A stretch of 64,000 nucleotides of DNA from Noviherbaspirillum sedimenti (GCF_003590835.1 NZ_QYUQ01000002.1:186001-250000); one strand, 5' to 3'. Numbered from the stretch's first letter, positions 44,352-54,107 are shown. Notes: generated by a model not told the origin, from the letters alone. Numbers and translations: made by a program.

Positions 44352-45328
44352 CGCCGTGGCTGGACCTGTTCTTGCCGCAGGTGTCGATTGCAGGCATTGC
44401 AGTATTTCTGGCAATTGTCATCGATGTTTTTTTTGGCGAGCCGCGCGCGCGCTTGCATCCGGTGGTGTGGATGGGACGCTACCTTGACTGGGCTGGCAAG
44501 CGCATTGCGCCAGCCGCGAACACGCCGTATACCGAGCGCAGCAAGCAGGTTTTTTGGTGGGGCGCATGGGCCTGGATTGCCGGGGCGCTGGTCGTCATTG
44601 CCGCGGCATGTTTTCTGCAATGGACATTGGCGCAATTCCCCTGGTGGATTACCTGCCTGGGATTGGGCATTTTGCTTAAACCCCTGATGGCATGGAACAT
44701 GTTGCAACGCGAGGTGAGTGCAGTTGAGGATGCATTGGGTGAATCGTTGGCTGCCGGCCGCGAACGGCTTTCATGGCTTTGCAGCCGGGATGTGCGCCAA
44801 TTAAGCGCCACCGAGGTGCGCGAGTCCGCGATCGAGTCATTGGCGGAAAATCTCAACGATTCGGTGGTGGCGCCGCTGTTCTGGTTCATGCTGCTTGGCC
44901 TGCCAGGGGCTGCACTATATCGTTTTGCCAATACGGCAGATGCGATGTGGGGTTATATCGGGCCACGTTCTGGCCGTGACTGGACTTGGGCCGGCAAATG
45001 GGCGGCACATGCCGACGACATTTTGTCGTGGATTCCGGCTCGGCTGACGGCATTGCTGTTGGCCGTGACGACGGGTGGCCTGTCGTTTTCAATTTTGCGT
45101 GTGGAAGCCTTGCGCACGCCGTCGCCCAACGGCGGCTGGCCGATGGCAGCCATGGCCCTGGCCCTGGATATCCGATTGGGCAAGCCTGGCGTTTATAGCC
45201 TGCATCCGCAGGGTCGCAGGCCGCAATCGGAAGATACAAAAAATGCTGTGCTGGTTTCAAGGCGCGTAGTGATTGCCGTGACCGTTCTTGGAATCGTGCT
45301 GTCAGGAGTCTGGAGAATCGTTACATGA
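44348..45328 (+). CDS. cobD: Adenosylcobinamide-phosphate synthase (CobD/CbiB)
   Basis: Joins aminopropanol phosphate (or aminopropanol) to cobyric acid at the membrane. 326 residues with several membrane helices: DVFFGEPRARLHPVVWMGR near the start, the ESLAENLNDSVVAPLFW block, and NTADAMWGYIGPRSGRDWTWAGKWAAHADDILSWIPAR, all characteristic. Coupled on both sides by ATGA overlaps. Confidence 0.95.
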   Translation: MTPWLDLFLPQVSIAGIAVFLAIVIDVFFGEPRARLHPVVWMGRYLDWAGKRIAPAANTPYTERSKQVFWWGAWAWIAGALVVIAAACFLQWTLAQFPWWITCLGLGILLKPLMAWNMLQREVSAVEDALGESLAAGRERLSWLCSRDVRQLSATEVRESAIESLAENLNDSVVAPLFWFMLLGLPGAALYRFANTADAMWGYIGPRSGRDWTWAGKWAAHADDILSWIPARLTALLLAVTTGGLSFSILRVEALRTPSPNGGWPMAAMALALDIRLGKPGVYSLHPQGRRPQSEDTKNAVLVSRRVVIAVTVLGIVLSGVWRIVT

Positions 45329-46284
45329 AACGCGAACATGGCGGTCCCGATGCGCAAGGCGTGCCGGTCTGGGATTTCTCAAGCAATGCCAATGCCTGCG
45401 GCCCCTGCCCGCAGGTTCTTGATGCTGTTCAACGGGCTGACGCCCGACACTACCCGGATCCTGCTTATAGCGACTTGCGCAGCGCATTGGCGGAATTCCA
45501 TTCGGTCGATGTCGATCGCATCGTCCTGGCCAGCAGTGCCAGCGAATTCATTTTTCGCATGACCGCGTGTCTGGCGCGTTCAGGTCTGCAGCGTGTCTGG
45601 TACCCAGCCATGTGTTACGGTGAATATCCCCATGCTGCAAAGGTTTGGGGGCTTGAGCGCGTGCTGGAACCGGCTCAAGCGGACTTGCTTTGGTTGTGCG
45701 AGCCGAGCAGTCCACTGGGTGCTGCCGATGCCATGGTGGCGGGTGTGCGGCAGCAACAGGGCGTGGTCGTGCTGGATCGGGCTTATGAGCCGCTACGTCT
45801 GTCAGGGCAATGCAGCCTGCAGGAGGCCGCACTTGATGATGTCTGGCAGCTTTGGTCGCCGAACAAAGCCTTGGGCTTGACAGGCATTCGGGGGGCATAC
45901 GCCATTGCCCCCTTAAATGGCCGGCGCCTGGCGCAGTCTTTGGAACAACAAGCTGCATCATGGCCCCTGGGCGCGCATGCGGTGACCATGCTGCGCTGCT
46001 GGACGCACAGGGATACCCAGCATTGGCTGGCGCAAAGCCTGGAAACGCTCCGTTTCTGGAAGGCTGCGCAACTGGCCATGTTGCAGCGCTGGACTTGCCT
46101 TCCCAGCGATGCGAATTTTTTCTGTGTGAAGGCAGCGTTCAATCCGGTTGCGCTGCGCGCGCAAGGGGTCAAGCTGCGGGACACTGCTTCTTTTGGCTTG
46201 CCTGGTCATTGGCGTTTGAGTGTGCAGACGCCCGCAGCACAGGCGGCATTGCAGTCTGCGCTTGAAAGTGAGGGTGCGGTATGA
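45325..46284 (+). CDS. cobC: Threonine-phosphate decarboxylase-like PLP enzyme (CobC)
   Basis: 319 residues, class I/II aminotransferase fold. DFSSNANACGP near the start, RHYPDPAYSDLRSALAEFH, and the PLP-lysine region SPNKALGLTGIRGAY. In the CobC/CobD(Salmonella) family it makes aminopropanol phosphate from threonine phosphate for the CobD step. The small N-terminal domain is short compared with Salmonella CobD (364). Confidence 0.9.
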   Translation: MKREHGGPDAQGVPVWDFSSNANACGPCPQVLDAVQRADARHYPDPAYSDLRSALAEFHSVDVDRIVLASSASEFIFRMTACLARSGLQRVWYPAMCYGEYPHAAKVWGLERVLEPAQADLLWLCEPSSPLGAADAMVAGVRQQQGVVVLDRAYEPLRLSGQCSLQEAALDDVWQLWSPNKALGLTGIRGAYAIAPLNGRRLAQSLEQQAASWPLGAHAVTMLRCWTHRDTQHWLAQSLETLRFWKAAQLAMLQRWTCLPSDANFFCVKAAFNPVALRAQGVKLRDTASFGLPGHWRLSVQTPAAQAALQSALESEGAV

Positions 46285-47768
46285 CAGGCAGGAAAACAAG
46301 CAGGAAAGCGCGTTGCGTCATGGTGCTGGGTACCTCCAGCGGTGCCGGCAAGAGTTGGGTCACGACGGCACTGTGCCGTTTATACGCCCGCCAGGGCTTG
46401 AAGGTGGCGCCCTTCAAGGCCCAAAACATGAGCAACAATGCGCGCGTGGTCGCTTCGCACAACGGCATGGGTGAAATTGGCTCTGCCCAGTATTTTCAGG
46501 CGCTGGCCGCTTGCGCAGAACCGGATGTGCGCATGAATCCCTTGCTGCTCAAACCCGAGGCCGACACCCACAGCCAAGTGGTGTTGCTGGGTGAGGTTAG
46601 TGCAGACTTGACGAATCTGCCCTGGCGTGGCCGCAGCGAAAAAGTGTGGCCGACAATCGCCGCATCGCTGGATGCCTTGCGCGCCGAGAATGACGTGGTG
46701 GTCATCGAGGGCGCAGGCTCGCCAGCCGAAATCAATTTGATGGCGAATGACATCGTCAATCTCCGAGTGGCCCGATACTGCGAGGCACGCTGTTTGCTGG
46801 TGACAGACATCGACCGCGGTGGCGCATTTGCGCACCTGTACGGCACCTGGGCCTTGCTGGCCAGGGAAGACCAGGCGCTCATTCATGGTTTTGTCCTCAA
46901 CAAGTTTCGCGGCGACCCGGCGCTGCTGGCGCCCGCACCCGAACAATTGCAAGCGCTGACCGGCATACCGACCGTGGCCACCTTGCCTATGTGGTGGCAA
47001 CATGGCCTGCCCGAAGAAGATGGCGTGTTTGACGACCGCAGTCGAAGCACAGGTGCGGTTTCGCGCACGATTGCTGTGGTGGCATATCCGCGCATCAGCA
47101 ACCTGGATGAATTTCAAGCGCTCAAAAACATCCCTGGCGTGCGCTTGCTTTGGGCGCGCAGTTCGGCCGATTTGGCGGGTTTGAATGCCAGCGACTGGAT
47201 CATCTTGCCCGGCTCCAAACATACCAGCAGCGACTTGGCCTGGCTGCGAACGCAGGGCCTGGACCTTGCCGTGATCCGGCACGCGCGCCTGGGTGGCGCC
47301 GTCCTGGGGATTTGTGGCGGCATGCAAATGTTGGGGGATGCCTTGCTCGATCCACACGGTATCGACGGTAACGATGCCGGGCTGGGGCTGCTACCCTTGG
47401 AAACGACGTTTGCAGTGGAAAAAACTGTGCGTCGCAGTACCACGCAGTTTGCAGAATTGTCTGGCCCTTGGACATCACTTTCCGGCATCGCCGTGCATGG
47501 CTATGAAATTCATCACGGACAAACGCAAGCTGCCCAGCGTAGCTCCGATGCCGCTGACGTCGCGCAGGAAGTCATCAAGGACTTGGCTTGGCAAAGTGCG
47601 GATGGACGGGTGCTGGGGCTCTATGTGCACGGCATTTTCGAAGATCCCGGGGTGCTACAGGCCTTGTTTGGCGTGCATGTGCGCACATTGGACACAGTGT
47701 TTGAGGGATTGGCGGACCACCTTCAGAAAAACATGGACGCAGAGATATTGAATGCCTTGATTTCCTGA
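46281..47768 (+). CDS. cobQ: Cobyric acid synthase
   Basis: Amidates carboxyls b, d, e and g of adenosylcobyrinic acid a,c-diamide. 495 residues: MVLGTSSGAGKSWVTTALCR P-loop, APFKAQNMSNNARV, EIGSAQYFQALAA, EGAGSPAEINL, and a glutaminase domain with the catalytic cysteine in LGICGGMQMLG and the histidine in YGHG-like LYVHGIFED. Last gene of the B12 operon; no clear terminator follows in 47769-48013, a 245-base stretch where I see only weak inverted repeats. Confidence 0.96.
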   Translation: MTGRKTSRKARCVMVLGTSSGAGKSWVTTALCRLYARQGLKVAPFKAQNMSNNARVVASHNGMGEIGSAQYFQALAACAEPDVRMNPLLLKPEADTHSQVVLLGEVSADLTNLPWRGRSEKVWPTIAASLDALRAENDVVVIEGAGSPAEINLMANDIVNLRVARYCEARCLLVTDIDRGGAFAHLYGTWALLAREDQALIHGFVLNKFRGDPALLAPAPEQLQALTGIPTVATLPMWWQHGLPEEDGVFDDRSRSTGAVSRTIAVVAYPRISNLDEFQALKNIPGVRLLWARSSADLAGLNASDWIILPGSKHTSSDLAWLRTQGLDLAVIRHARLGGAVLGICGGMQMLGDALLDPHGIDGNDAGLGLLPLETTFAVEKTVRRSTTQFAELSGPWTSLSGIAVHGYEIHHGQTQAAQRSSDAADVAQEVIKDLAWQSADGRVLGLYVHGIFEDPGVLQALFGVHVRTLDTVFEGLADHLQKNMDAEILNALIS

Positions 47769-48013
47769 CTATCCACGCGAACGTCCCGGAGAACGATTCA
47801 ATTTCGATACTGCAGGATACTCAGAATTCCTTGCTGACCAAGTGCTTGTAGCACAAGCCAGATAACATAAACCAGGCCACTGGGCGCTCCTGGCCAGTTG
47901 GAGGCAAGTTGGCCATGCAATTAGTCCTGTTTGTAGGGGAGCATGGCCTGGCGTATTGCGGGAATCAGGCGAGTTTGGGCAAATCTTGCAGCCGGCAACT
48001 CAATGCCGCTCGC

Positions 48014-48316
48014 TCAACGGCGCCGACGTACCGCAACACCCTGTGCATTCATTTTCTCGTCCAGTCCAGGCAAGGCCATCTGTGCCAGGGCAGCCAGACC
48101 GGCCTTGCTGGCAGCAGACCTGGTCTTGGCCACCGGCACCGTTCCCGTCAGTTTCCTGACGTTGGCTTTTATCTCCATCATCTGTTCTGATTTGGCCAAC
48201 CGTACCAGGGCATGCAAGGTTTGCTCAAAAATGTGTTTTTGGCGCAAATTGGCGTTTTCCATTGAATAGGCATTGACCAGAGATTGGACCATTTCTTGGG
48301 TTGTCAGAGTATTCAT
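48014..48316 (-). CDS. Hypothetical small basic protein
   Basis: 100 residues. AGGGAGA precedes the ATG by seven bases. The first 60 residues are helical and charged (MVQSLVNAYSMENANLRQKHIFEQTLHALVRLAKSEQMMEI); the end is basic (VAVRRRR). No domain recognised. It stands convergent to the B12 operon. Confidence 0.6.
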   Translation of the reverse strand: MNTLTTQEMVQSLVNAYSMENANLRQKHIFEQTLHALVRLAKSEQMMEIKANVRKLTGTVPVAKTRSAASKAGLAALAQMALPGLDEKMNAQGVAVRRRR

Positions 48317-48540
48317 TGTTTTCTCCCTGTTATTTATTTTCTGTGAGTATTATTCCTCGTTGAATTTTGACAACTTTGAGTTAAATCAATTTTCTAAAAG
48401 GAATGTTGAATTGGTGAATCAGCTTCGCGACAAGTGCGGAAAGCCATGAGCGCGTGCGGCTGGATAGTCGCCACAGCGCCAAAAACGCCGGCTTCTTGAC
48501 GGAGCTTGGTGCGGCAGGGCAAACGGAATGAAGTCAAAGG

Positions 48541-48579
48541 GGAAAATAAAACGGGAAACTTTGCAATGAAGTTTCCCGT
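48541..48579 (-). terminator. Terminator of the 87-residue gene
   Basis: 11-bp arms ACGGGAAACTT (48551-48561) and AAGTTTCCCGT (48569-48579); on the minus strand it is followed by TTTTATTTT. It lies 50 bases past the stop at 48631. The remaining space from 48317 shows nothing else. Confidence 0.88.
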
Positions 48580-48630
48580 AAGGCAGGACCAGGATCCGTC
48601 GGATCCGGTAGTCCAAGGCGAAGCTAACGA

Positions 48631-48894
48631 TTAGTCGCGGCCTGCAAGGTAGCGCAGTTCGGCAGCCTGGTTTGGCATGAAGGCGTCGAATTCACGGGCC
48701 AGGCGGCTCAATTCGGCTGCCGTGACTGCCTTGTCTTCCTGGACTGCCTTAACCTTGGCCGGGCTCGCGTTAACCTTGGCCGGATCGATCGCCAATAGGG
48801 CGGCAATGAAGCTACGCGCAGCACGTCCCAGATTTTCACCATAGGAACTAATCGGATTGATATACGGGTAGGTTGCAAGGTTGGATCTGAACAT
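48631..48894 (-). CDS. Hypothetical small protein
   Basis: 87 residues. A strong AGGAGA site lies ahead of the ATG. An aromatic N-terminal segment (YPYINPISSYGENLGRAARSFIAALLAI) is followed by a charged helical part (AAELSRLAREFDAFMPNQAAEL). It has its own terminator. No family recognised. The 383 bases upstream (48895-49277) are AT-rich and hold no visible gene. Confidence 0.65.
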   Translation of the reverse strand: MFRSNLATYPYINPISSYGENLGRAARSFIAALLAIDPAKVNASPAKVKAVQEDKAVTAAELSRLAREFDAFMPNQAAELRYLAGRD

Positions 48895-49277
48895 GATGTT
48901 CTCCTGTGAAATTTGATGGTTTCATTATGGCTGCTCTACGCCATAAATCAAATTTCAATTCTTGATGCTAGGTATTCACAATAAATATAACAAGGGTGGC
49001 TTAGTGCAGAAAATGCAATCTGGAAAACAGCAATATTACTCTGGAAAAATAGGATGAAATTGCCTGATCAATGAATAAAAATTATATTAATCAATGACTT
49101 GTGAATTTCCTTGGCCGCGTTTTCGATACATATCTGCCTTCCAGCTGGACGAAAGGGCAGGCATGATAAGCCCGTCTTGCCAAGCTATTTTTTGCATCGT
49201 AGAAATACCGCTAGGTAGAATGGCAATACGATTCCCCCCGCCTAGTGGCCGGAATGTCGTGTTTTTGCGAAGTGATC

Positions 49278-49625
49278 CTAACGACCGTGATGTGTCGGGG
49301 AGCGGGCCGATTTCTTGGTTCGCCGCATTGTCTTGGGCGGCGGTGCGGATGGCAAGGGTGTCGCCGGATCTGCCGACGGCGCAGCGCCGGACGATAGTCC
49401 ATCCAGTGCGCCATGCGGGGTATGGCTTTCCTGTTGGTTGATGTATAGCTGTTCCTCGATCACTTGCTGTAACAGAGCCCCGTCCATCGGCCGTGCCTGC
49501 TGCCTGGCTTGTTCCTGCTGTTCGCGCAGATGCGCGGTTTTCTCCAGGTCTTCCAGTTCAGCGGGTGTTTTCTCACCGGAGCCAATATCCGCTTCCTCAA
49601 TAAAATGTCCGAATTTTGGAGCCAT
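49278..49625 (-). CDS. Hypothetical protein with Pro/Ala-rich basic tail
   Basis: 115 residues from the ATG at 49625, which has GGGAGA before it; the frame stays open further upstream but without a site. The first 75 residues are acidic and helical (ELEDLEKTAHLREQQEQARQQA); the tail is Pro/Ala-rich and ends in basic residues (MRRTKKSARSPTHHGR). Function unknown. Confidence 0.55.
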   Translation of the reverse strand: MAPKFGHFIEEADIGSGEKTPAELEDLEKTAHLREQQEQARQQARPMDGALLQQVIEEQLYINQQESHTPHGALDGLSSGAAPSADPATPLPSAPPPKTMRRTKKSARSPTHHGR

Positions 49626-49822
49626 CGCATTCTCCCGATTGATCGATCCGACTGGGCCTGGCATGTTGGTTTTCATGCCCACCATCTGTATAAGATACCT
49701 GCGCATGGCCTTGGTTCGTCGCTAGCTTGCCCTTTGTTCTAGCGCAAAGGGCAGACGATCCAAGTGAGTAATTTGAATGGTGTCGCATCCATTTGATAAA
49801 TTCTCGGCCTGAAAGGTGTTGC

Positions 49823-50410
49823 ATGGTCAAACGCCCCCAGCTTGTCTTGCCCACGGTTGTATATCCTGATGTCCTGGGCTTGCTGACGATTGACCATCGC
49901 AAGGTGCAAGTCTTGTTTGCCGAATTTCAGGCAAAAAGAGGGCGACTACGCATCCATGAAAAATTCGAACTGGTGCGGAAAGTGTGCGCAGAACTGCTGG
50001 TCCATTTCGCTGTCGAAGAAGGCATTTTTTATCCGGCAGTGCGCCAGCAAATCCATGATGGCGCATTGATGGATGAAGCCTGGGATCAACATGATTCGGC
50101 CAAGAGCCTGATCATTTTGCTCGGCAAGATCCCGCCGGACGAGCCTATGTTCGATGCCAAGGTGCGCGCACTGGCGGAACAGGTCGAGCACCATATCCAG
50201 GATGAGGAAGCGGTCATGTTCCCCAAGGTGCTGGTGTCGGATATCGATCTGGTTGTACTGGGCAGGGAATTGCTGGAAGCTAAAAATGGTATGCGTGCCC
50301 GGCTCGGCATGCCCATCGAGGAAATCGCCGATGAACACTTTCCCGGGGAAGATACTTATATGTCTTCATCGCATGCGCGGCATGCTGCTGCACGGATGCG
50401 GGAAATATGA
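49823..50410 (+). CDS. Hemerythrin HHE domain protein
   Basis: 195 residues from the ATG at 49823 (GAAAGGTG upstream). A four-helix HHE domain: LTIDHRKVQVLF, LLVHFAVEEGIFYPAV, WDQHDSAKSL and HHIQDEEAVMFPKV give the histidines and glutamates that would bind a di-iron site. Such proteins sense or bind O2, NO or iron. It neighbours other stress genes. A C-terminal extension of about 40 residues has no known role. Confidence 0.9.
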   Translation: MVKRPQLVLPTVVYPDVLGLLTIDHRKVQVLFAEFQAKRGRLRIHEKFELVRKVCAELLVHFAVEEGIFYPAVRQQIHDGALMDEAWDQHDSAKSLIILLGKIPPDEPMFDAKVRALAEQVEHHIQDEEAVMFPKVLVSDIDLVVLGRELLEAKNGMRARLGMPIEEIADEHFPGEDTYMSSSHARHAAARMREI

Positions 50411-50630
50411 TTAAATATTTTGTCATGAACCACGACGCACACGGCGGGCGCGCCGGAAAAACCCCTTAGCGGGAAAACCATGGCCTTTGGCCTAGCCTGC
50501 ATGAAGCGAAATGCCACGTTGCTTTCGCTGAAGAAGAAAGCGCCATGCCTTCCGTCGCGCCCGCCGTGTGCGCCGTGGTTCTTATTTGCAAGGAAGGGAG
50601 GGGCTGACGCGCAGGGAATGGCGCGCAGTC

Positions 50631-50870
50631 TCAAGGCCAGGGCGCTGGATTGACGTCGATGTATTGGGCGCTTTCCTGCGCCGATGGGGCCGCTATCGAA
50701 GTTTGTCCTTCCTGCAGCTTGCGTCCCAGGATTACGCTGATTTCGCGCCGTGCTTCGGCGAAGTCCGATTGCATGAGCGGATAATTCTTTTGCGGCCAGC
50801 TGGCAATCGCCCAGTGGGTGAATTCCTCGAAGCGGCGCGCCAGTTCGCTGGCATACTCATCCTGTGTCAT
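50631..50870 (-). CDS. Hypothetical protein coupled to the Pro/Glu-rich gene
   Basis: 79 residues with tryptophans in FTHWAIASWPQKNYPLMQSDF and a polar tail. Its ATG overlaps the stop of the gene before it. Unknown function. The 220 bases between the hemerythrin gene and this one hold no visible gene. Confidence 0.5.
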   Translation of the reverse strand: MTQDEYASELARRFEEFTHWAIASWPQKNYPLMQSDFAEARREISVILGRKLQEGQTSIAAPSAQESAQYIDVNPAPWP

Positions 50871-51124
50871 TGCCGCTGGTCTCCCCGCTGAAAGCGTCTG
50901 TCCTGCGCGAGGATGCCTGCCGCCTCGGCGGCGGGGCGGCGGTGTTCCACGGTGGGATCCGGGTGCGGTGGCGGCTCTTCCTCATCCGGGCCGGGTTCTT
51001 CGCCTGGCAGGGGTTCCTCTTCCGGGATTGGTGCGCGATGCAGTCGTAGTGCGGCCTCGGGATGCGATGCCCAAGGCGACATGTCAGGTCTGGCCGGCGG
51101 ATACGGCGTTTCAGTGAACGACAT
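50867..51124 (-). CDS. Hypothetical Pro/Glu-rich protein
   Basis: 85 residues from the ATG at 51124 (GAGGTAAT before it). Its centre is a Pro/Glu repeat (PEEEPLPGEEPGPDEEEPPPHP). Probably disordered. Coupled with the 79-residue protein; lies downstream of spoVR on the same strand after a 145-base gap. Confidence 0.5.
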   Translation of the reverse strand: MSFTETPYPPARPDMSPWASHPEAALRLHRAPIPEEEPLPGEEPGPDEEEPPPHPDPTVEHRRPAAEAAGILAQDRRFQRGDQRQ

Positions 51125-51269
51125 GGCATTACCTCGATTCAATTGACGCGGACGGCGCCCCGCCACAGGCACGGCTGCAATACTCCCGCTTCCCATGTGA
51201 TTCTATGATCGGGGGCGGGCCGTCAGGTTCCCCTGCCCGGCAGCTGCACGCCTCCTGCTCATTTCTTGC

Positions 51270-52829
51270 TCATTTCTTGGCGTGGCGCCGCTTTTCTGCC
51301 TTGCATTCCATCGTATGCAACACGGTCCCTTCCGAGTTGACCGTTTCCATGTGGACGTCGAAGCTCCACAGGCGTGCGACATGTTTCAGGACCTCTTCGG
51401 TATTCTGGTTCAGCGGCCGCCGCTGGAACTGGGTGTGGCGCAGGGTAAGGGTGCGGTCGCCGTGCGTGTTGACCGACCAGACCTGGATATTCGGTTCACG
51501 GTTGCCGAGATTGTATTGCGCGGCCAGTTGTTCGCGGACGTGCTGGTAGCCGCTGTCATCGTGGATCGCCGAGACATGCAGGTTGTCGTTGCGGTCGTCA
51601 TCCAGCACTGAAAAGAAATGGAAGTCGCGGATCAGCTTGGGCGAGAGGAATTGCGCGATGAAGCTTTCATCCTTGAAGTTGCGCATGGCAAAATCCAGCG
51701 TCTTGAGCCAGTCGCTGCCGGCGATGTCGGGGAACCAGGCGCGGTCTTCCGCCGTCGGCTCCTCGCAGATGCGGCGGATGTCGCGCATCATGGCAAAGCC
51801 CAGCGCATATGGGTTGATGCCATTGTAATAGGGGCTGGTGACGGGCGGCTGGTACACCACATTGGTATGGCTTTGCAGGAATTCCATCATGAAGCCGTTG
51901 CCGACGATGCCTTCCTCGTACAGCTGGTTGAGGATGGTGTAATGCCAGAAAGTGGCCCAGCCTTCGTTCATCACCTGGGTCTGGCGCTGCGGATAGAAAT
52001 ACTGGGAAATCTTGCGCACGATGCGCACGATTTCGCGTTGCCAGGGTTCCAGCAGCGGCGCGTATTTCTCGATGAAATACAGCAGGTTTTCCTGGGGCTC
52101 TTCCGGAAAACGGTGGCTGGCTTCTTCGTGCGCTTCTTCCTCGCGGCGCGGCAGGGTGCGCCAGAGATCGTTGACTTGCGATTGCAGGTATTGCTCGCGT
52201 TCCTTCTGACGCGCGTATTCTTTTTCCAGCGACAGTTTCGCCGGGCGCTTGTAGCGGTCCACGCCATAATGCTGCAGGGCGTGGCAGGAGTCGAGCAGCA
52301 ATTCGACTTCCTCGATGCCGTAGCGTTGCTCGCATTGGCCGATGTATTTCCTGGCAAAAACCATGTAGTCGACGATCGCTTCGGCGTCGGTCCATGTGCG
52401 GAACAGGTAATTTCCCTTGAAGAAGGAATTATGGCCATAGGCGGCATGCGCGATCACCAGCGTCTGCATCATCAGGCTGTTTTCTTCCATCAGATAGGCG
52501 ATGCAGGGACTGGAATTGATGACGATCTCGTAAGCCAGTCCCATCTGGCCGCGCTTGTAACTCTTCTCGGTCGCCATGAAATGCTTGCCGAAGGACCAGT
52601 GGTGGTAAGACACCGGCATGCCGACCGAGGCGTAGGCATCCATCATCTGCTCGGCGCTGATGATTTCCAGCTGGTTCGGGTAGGTATCCAGGCCGAATTT
52701 CTGCGCCACCCGGCGCACTTCCTCGTGCGCCTGTTCGATCAGTTCGAAGGTCCATTCCGACTGTTCCGGCAGGCGGTGCGGATTGTCCGGTTCCGGCAAG
52801 GCTGGCAAGGTTTTCATGGGCTGGCTCAT
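51270..52829 (-). CDS. SpoVR family protein
   Basis: 519 residues, the usual size of SpoVR/YcgB. SYHHWSFGKHF, AHAAYGHNSFFKGNYLF, MNEGWATFWHYTIL and NPYALGFAMMRDI are the conserved blocks, with many histidines. The biochemical role is unknown. In many proteobacteria it follows prkA and yeaH, as here (nine bases after yeaH). Together they act in stationary-phase or stress physiology. Confidence 0.95.
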   Translation of the reverse strand: MSQPMKTLPALPEPDNPHRLPEQSEWTFELIEQAHEEVRRVAQKFGLDTYPNQLEIISAEQMMDAYASVGMPVSYHHWSFGKHFMATEKSYKRGQMGLAYEIVINSSPCIAYLMEENSLMMQTLVIAHAAYGHNSFFKGNYLFRTWTDAEAIVDYMVFARKYIGQCEQRYGIEEVELLLDSCHALQHYGVDRYKRPAKLSLEKEYARQKEREQYLQSQVNDLWRTLPRREEEAHEEASHRFPEEPQENLLYFIEKYAPLLEPWQREIVRIVRKISQYFYPQRQTQVMNEGWATFWHYTILNQLYEEGIVGNGFMMEFLQSHTNVVYQPPVTSPYYNGINPYALGFAMMRDIRRICEEPTAEDRAWFPDIAGSDWLKTLDFAMRNFKDESFIAQFLSPKLIRDFHFFSVLDDDRNDNLHVSAIHDDSGYQHVREQLAAQYNLGNREPNIQVWSVNTHGDRTLTLRHTQFQRRPLNQNTEEVLKHVARLWSFDVHMETVNSEGTVLHTMECKAEKRRHAKK

Positions 52830-52838
52830 TTCGGCTGC

Positions 52839-54107
52839 TTATTTCAGCTGTTTTTTGAACAGTTCGCGGAACACCGGATAAATGTCGGCCGGCGATTCGA
52901 TTTTTTGCATGGCGAAATTCGGGTGCGCCGCCGGAATTTGCGCATACTCTTCCCACAGGTTCTGCGGCGGGCCATCGGTAATTTCAATGTAGGCGTAATA
53001 CTGCACCAGCGGCATGATGCTGTTGACCAGCAGGTCATGGCAGGTAGTCGAATCGCTATCCCAGTTGTCGCCGTCGGAGGCTTGCGCGACATAGGCATTC
53101 CAGTCGTTACTCGGGTAGCGTTCCTGGATGATTTTCTTCAGGAGGTGTAGCGCCGAGGACACCACGGTGCCGCCCGATTCGCGCGAATGGAAGAAATCCT
53201 GTTCATCGACTTCGGTCGCCGAGGTGTGGTGGCGAATGAAGACGACTTCGATTTTTTCATAGGCACGCGTCAGGAACAGGTAGAGCAGGATGAAAAAACG
53301 CTTGGCCATGTCTTTGCGGGATTCGTCCATCGATCCCGAGACATCCATGATGCAAAACATCACGGCCTGGCTGGCCGGCTTGGGCACCTTGATGCGGTTG
53401 CTGTAGCGCAGGTCGAACGGATCGATAAAGGGAATTGCCAGGATGCGCGCGCGCAGGTGATGAATTTCCAGGCGTAATTCGATGACGCGCGGATCGTCTT
53501 CGCCGGTTTCCTGCAGCAATACCAGCAATTCGTCTTCGGCTTCTTTCAGGCGCTTGCGCGGAGTGCCGCCGACGGCGATGCGGCGCCCGAGCGCGCCGCG
53601 CAGCGAGCGCAGCACATGGATATTGGATGGCGTGCCGGAGACATTGTAACCGGCACGCTGGTTCTTGAATTCGGGAACGGCGGTGAGCTGGGTCTTGACC
53701 AGATTGGGCAATTCGAGGTCATCGAAGAAGACATTCAGGAATTCCTCGCGCGACAATTCGAAAGCGAAATCGTCTTCGCCGGTTTCTTCGCTATTACCTG
53801 CCTTGCCTTTGCCGGCGCCGCCACGGCCACCCTGGGGCCGCTCGATCTGGTCGCCTTTGGCGTATTCCTTATTGCCTGGATGGACGTTTTCCCAGATGCC
53901 GCCATGGGCATGGCCGAATACCGGTTCGTTGATATCCTTGACCGGTATGGAAATTTTCTCGCCGTTTTCGATATCGGTGATCGAACGGCCCTTGACCGCA
54001 CGCGCCACAGCTTCCTTGATCTGCCCCTTGTAACGACGCATGAAGCGCTCGCGGTTGATCGCGGACTTGTTCTTGCCTTGCAGACGACGGTCGATGAGGT
54101 GAACCAA
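52839..54107 (-). CDS. yeaH: YeaH/YhbH family protein (DUF444, VWA-like)
   Basis: 422 residues from the TTG at 54107, which has AGGAG six bases before it and gives VHLIDRRLQGKNKS, the known start of the family (E. coli YeaH has 427). Central RERPQGG-like IERPQGGRGGAGKG, then a von Willebrand A-like domain with MIDAS-type DVSGSMDES and later TVVSSAL. The longer frame to 54290 overlaps prkA and is rejected. Acts with PrkA; mechanism unknown. Confidence 0.93.
   Translation of the reverse strand: MVHLIDRRLQGKNKSAINRERFMRRYKGQIKEAVARAVKGRSITDIENGEKISIPVKDINEPVFGHAHGGIWENVHPGNKEYAKGDQIERPQGGRGGAGKGKAGNSEETGEDDFAFELSREEFLNVFFDDLELPNLVKTQLTAVPEFKNQRAGYNVSGTPSNIHVLRSLRGALGRRIAVGGTPRKRLKEAEDELLVLLQETGEDDPRVIELRLEIHHLRARILAIPFIDPFDLRYSNRIKVPKPASQAVMFCIMDVSGSMDESRKDMAKRFFILLYLFLTRAYEKIEVVFIRHHTSATEVDEQDFFHSRESGGTVVSSALHLLKKIIQERYPSNDWNAYVAQASDGDNWDSDSTTCHDLLVNSIMPLVQYYAYIEITDGPPQNLWEEYAQIPAAHPNFAMQKIESPADIYPVFRELFKKQLK

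Noticed and set aside
51618..53150. Plus-strand frame of 510 codons opposite spoVR and yeaH
   Set aside because: Shadow of two well identified minus-strand genes.
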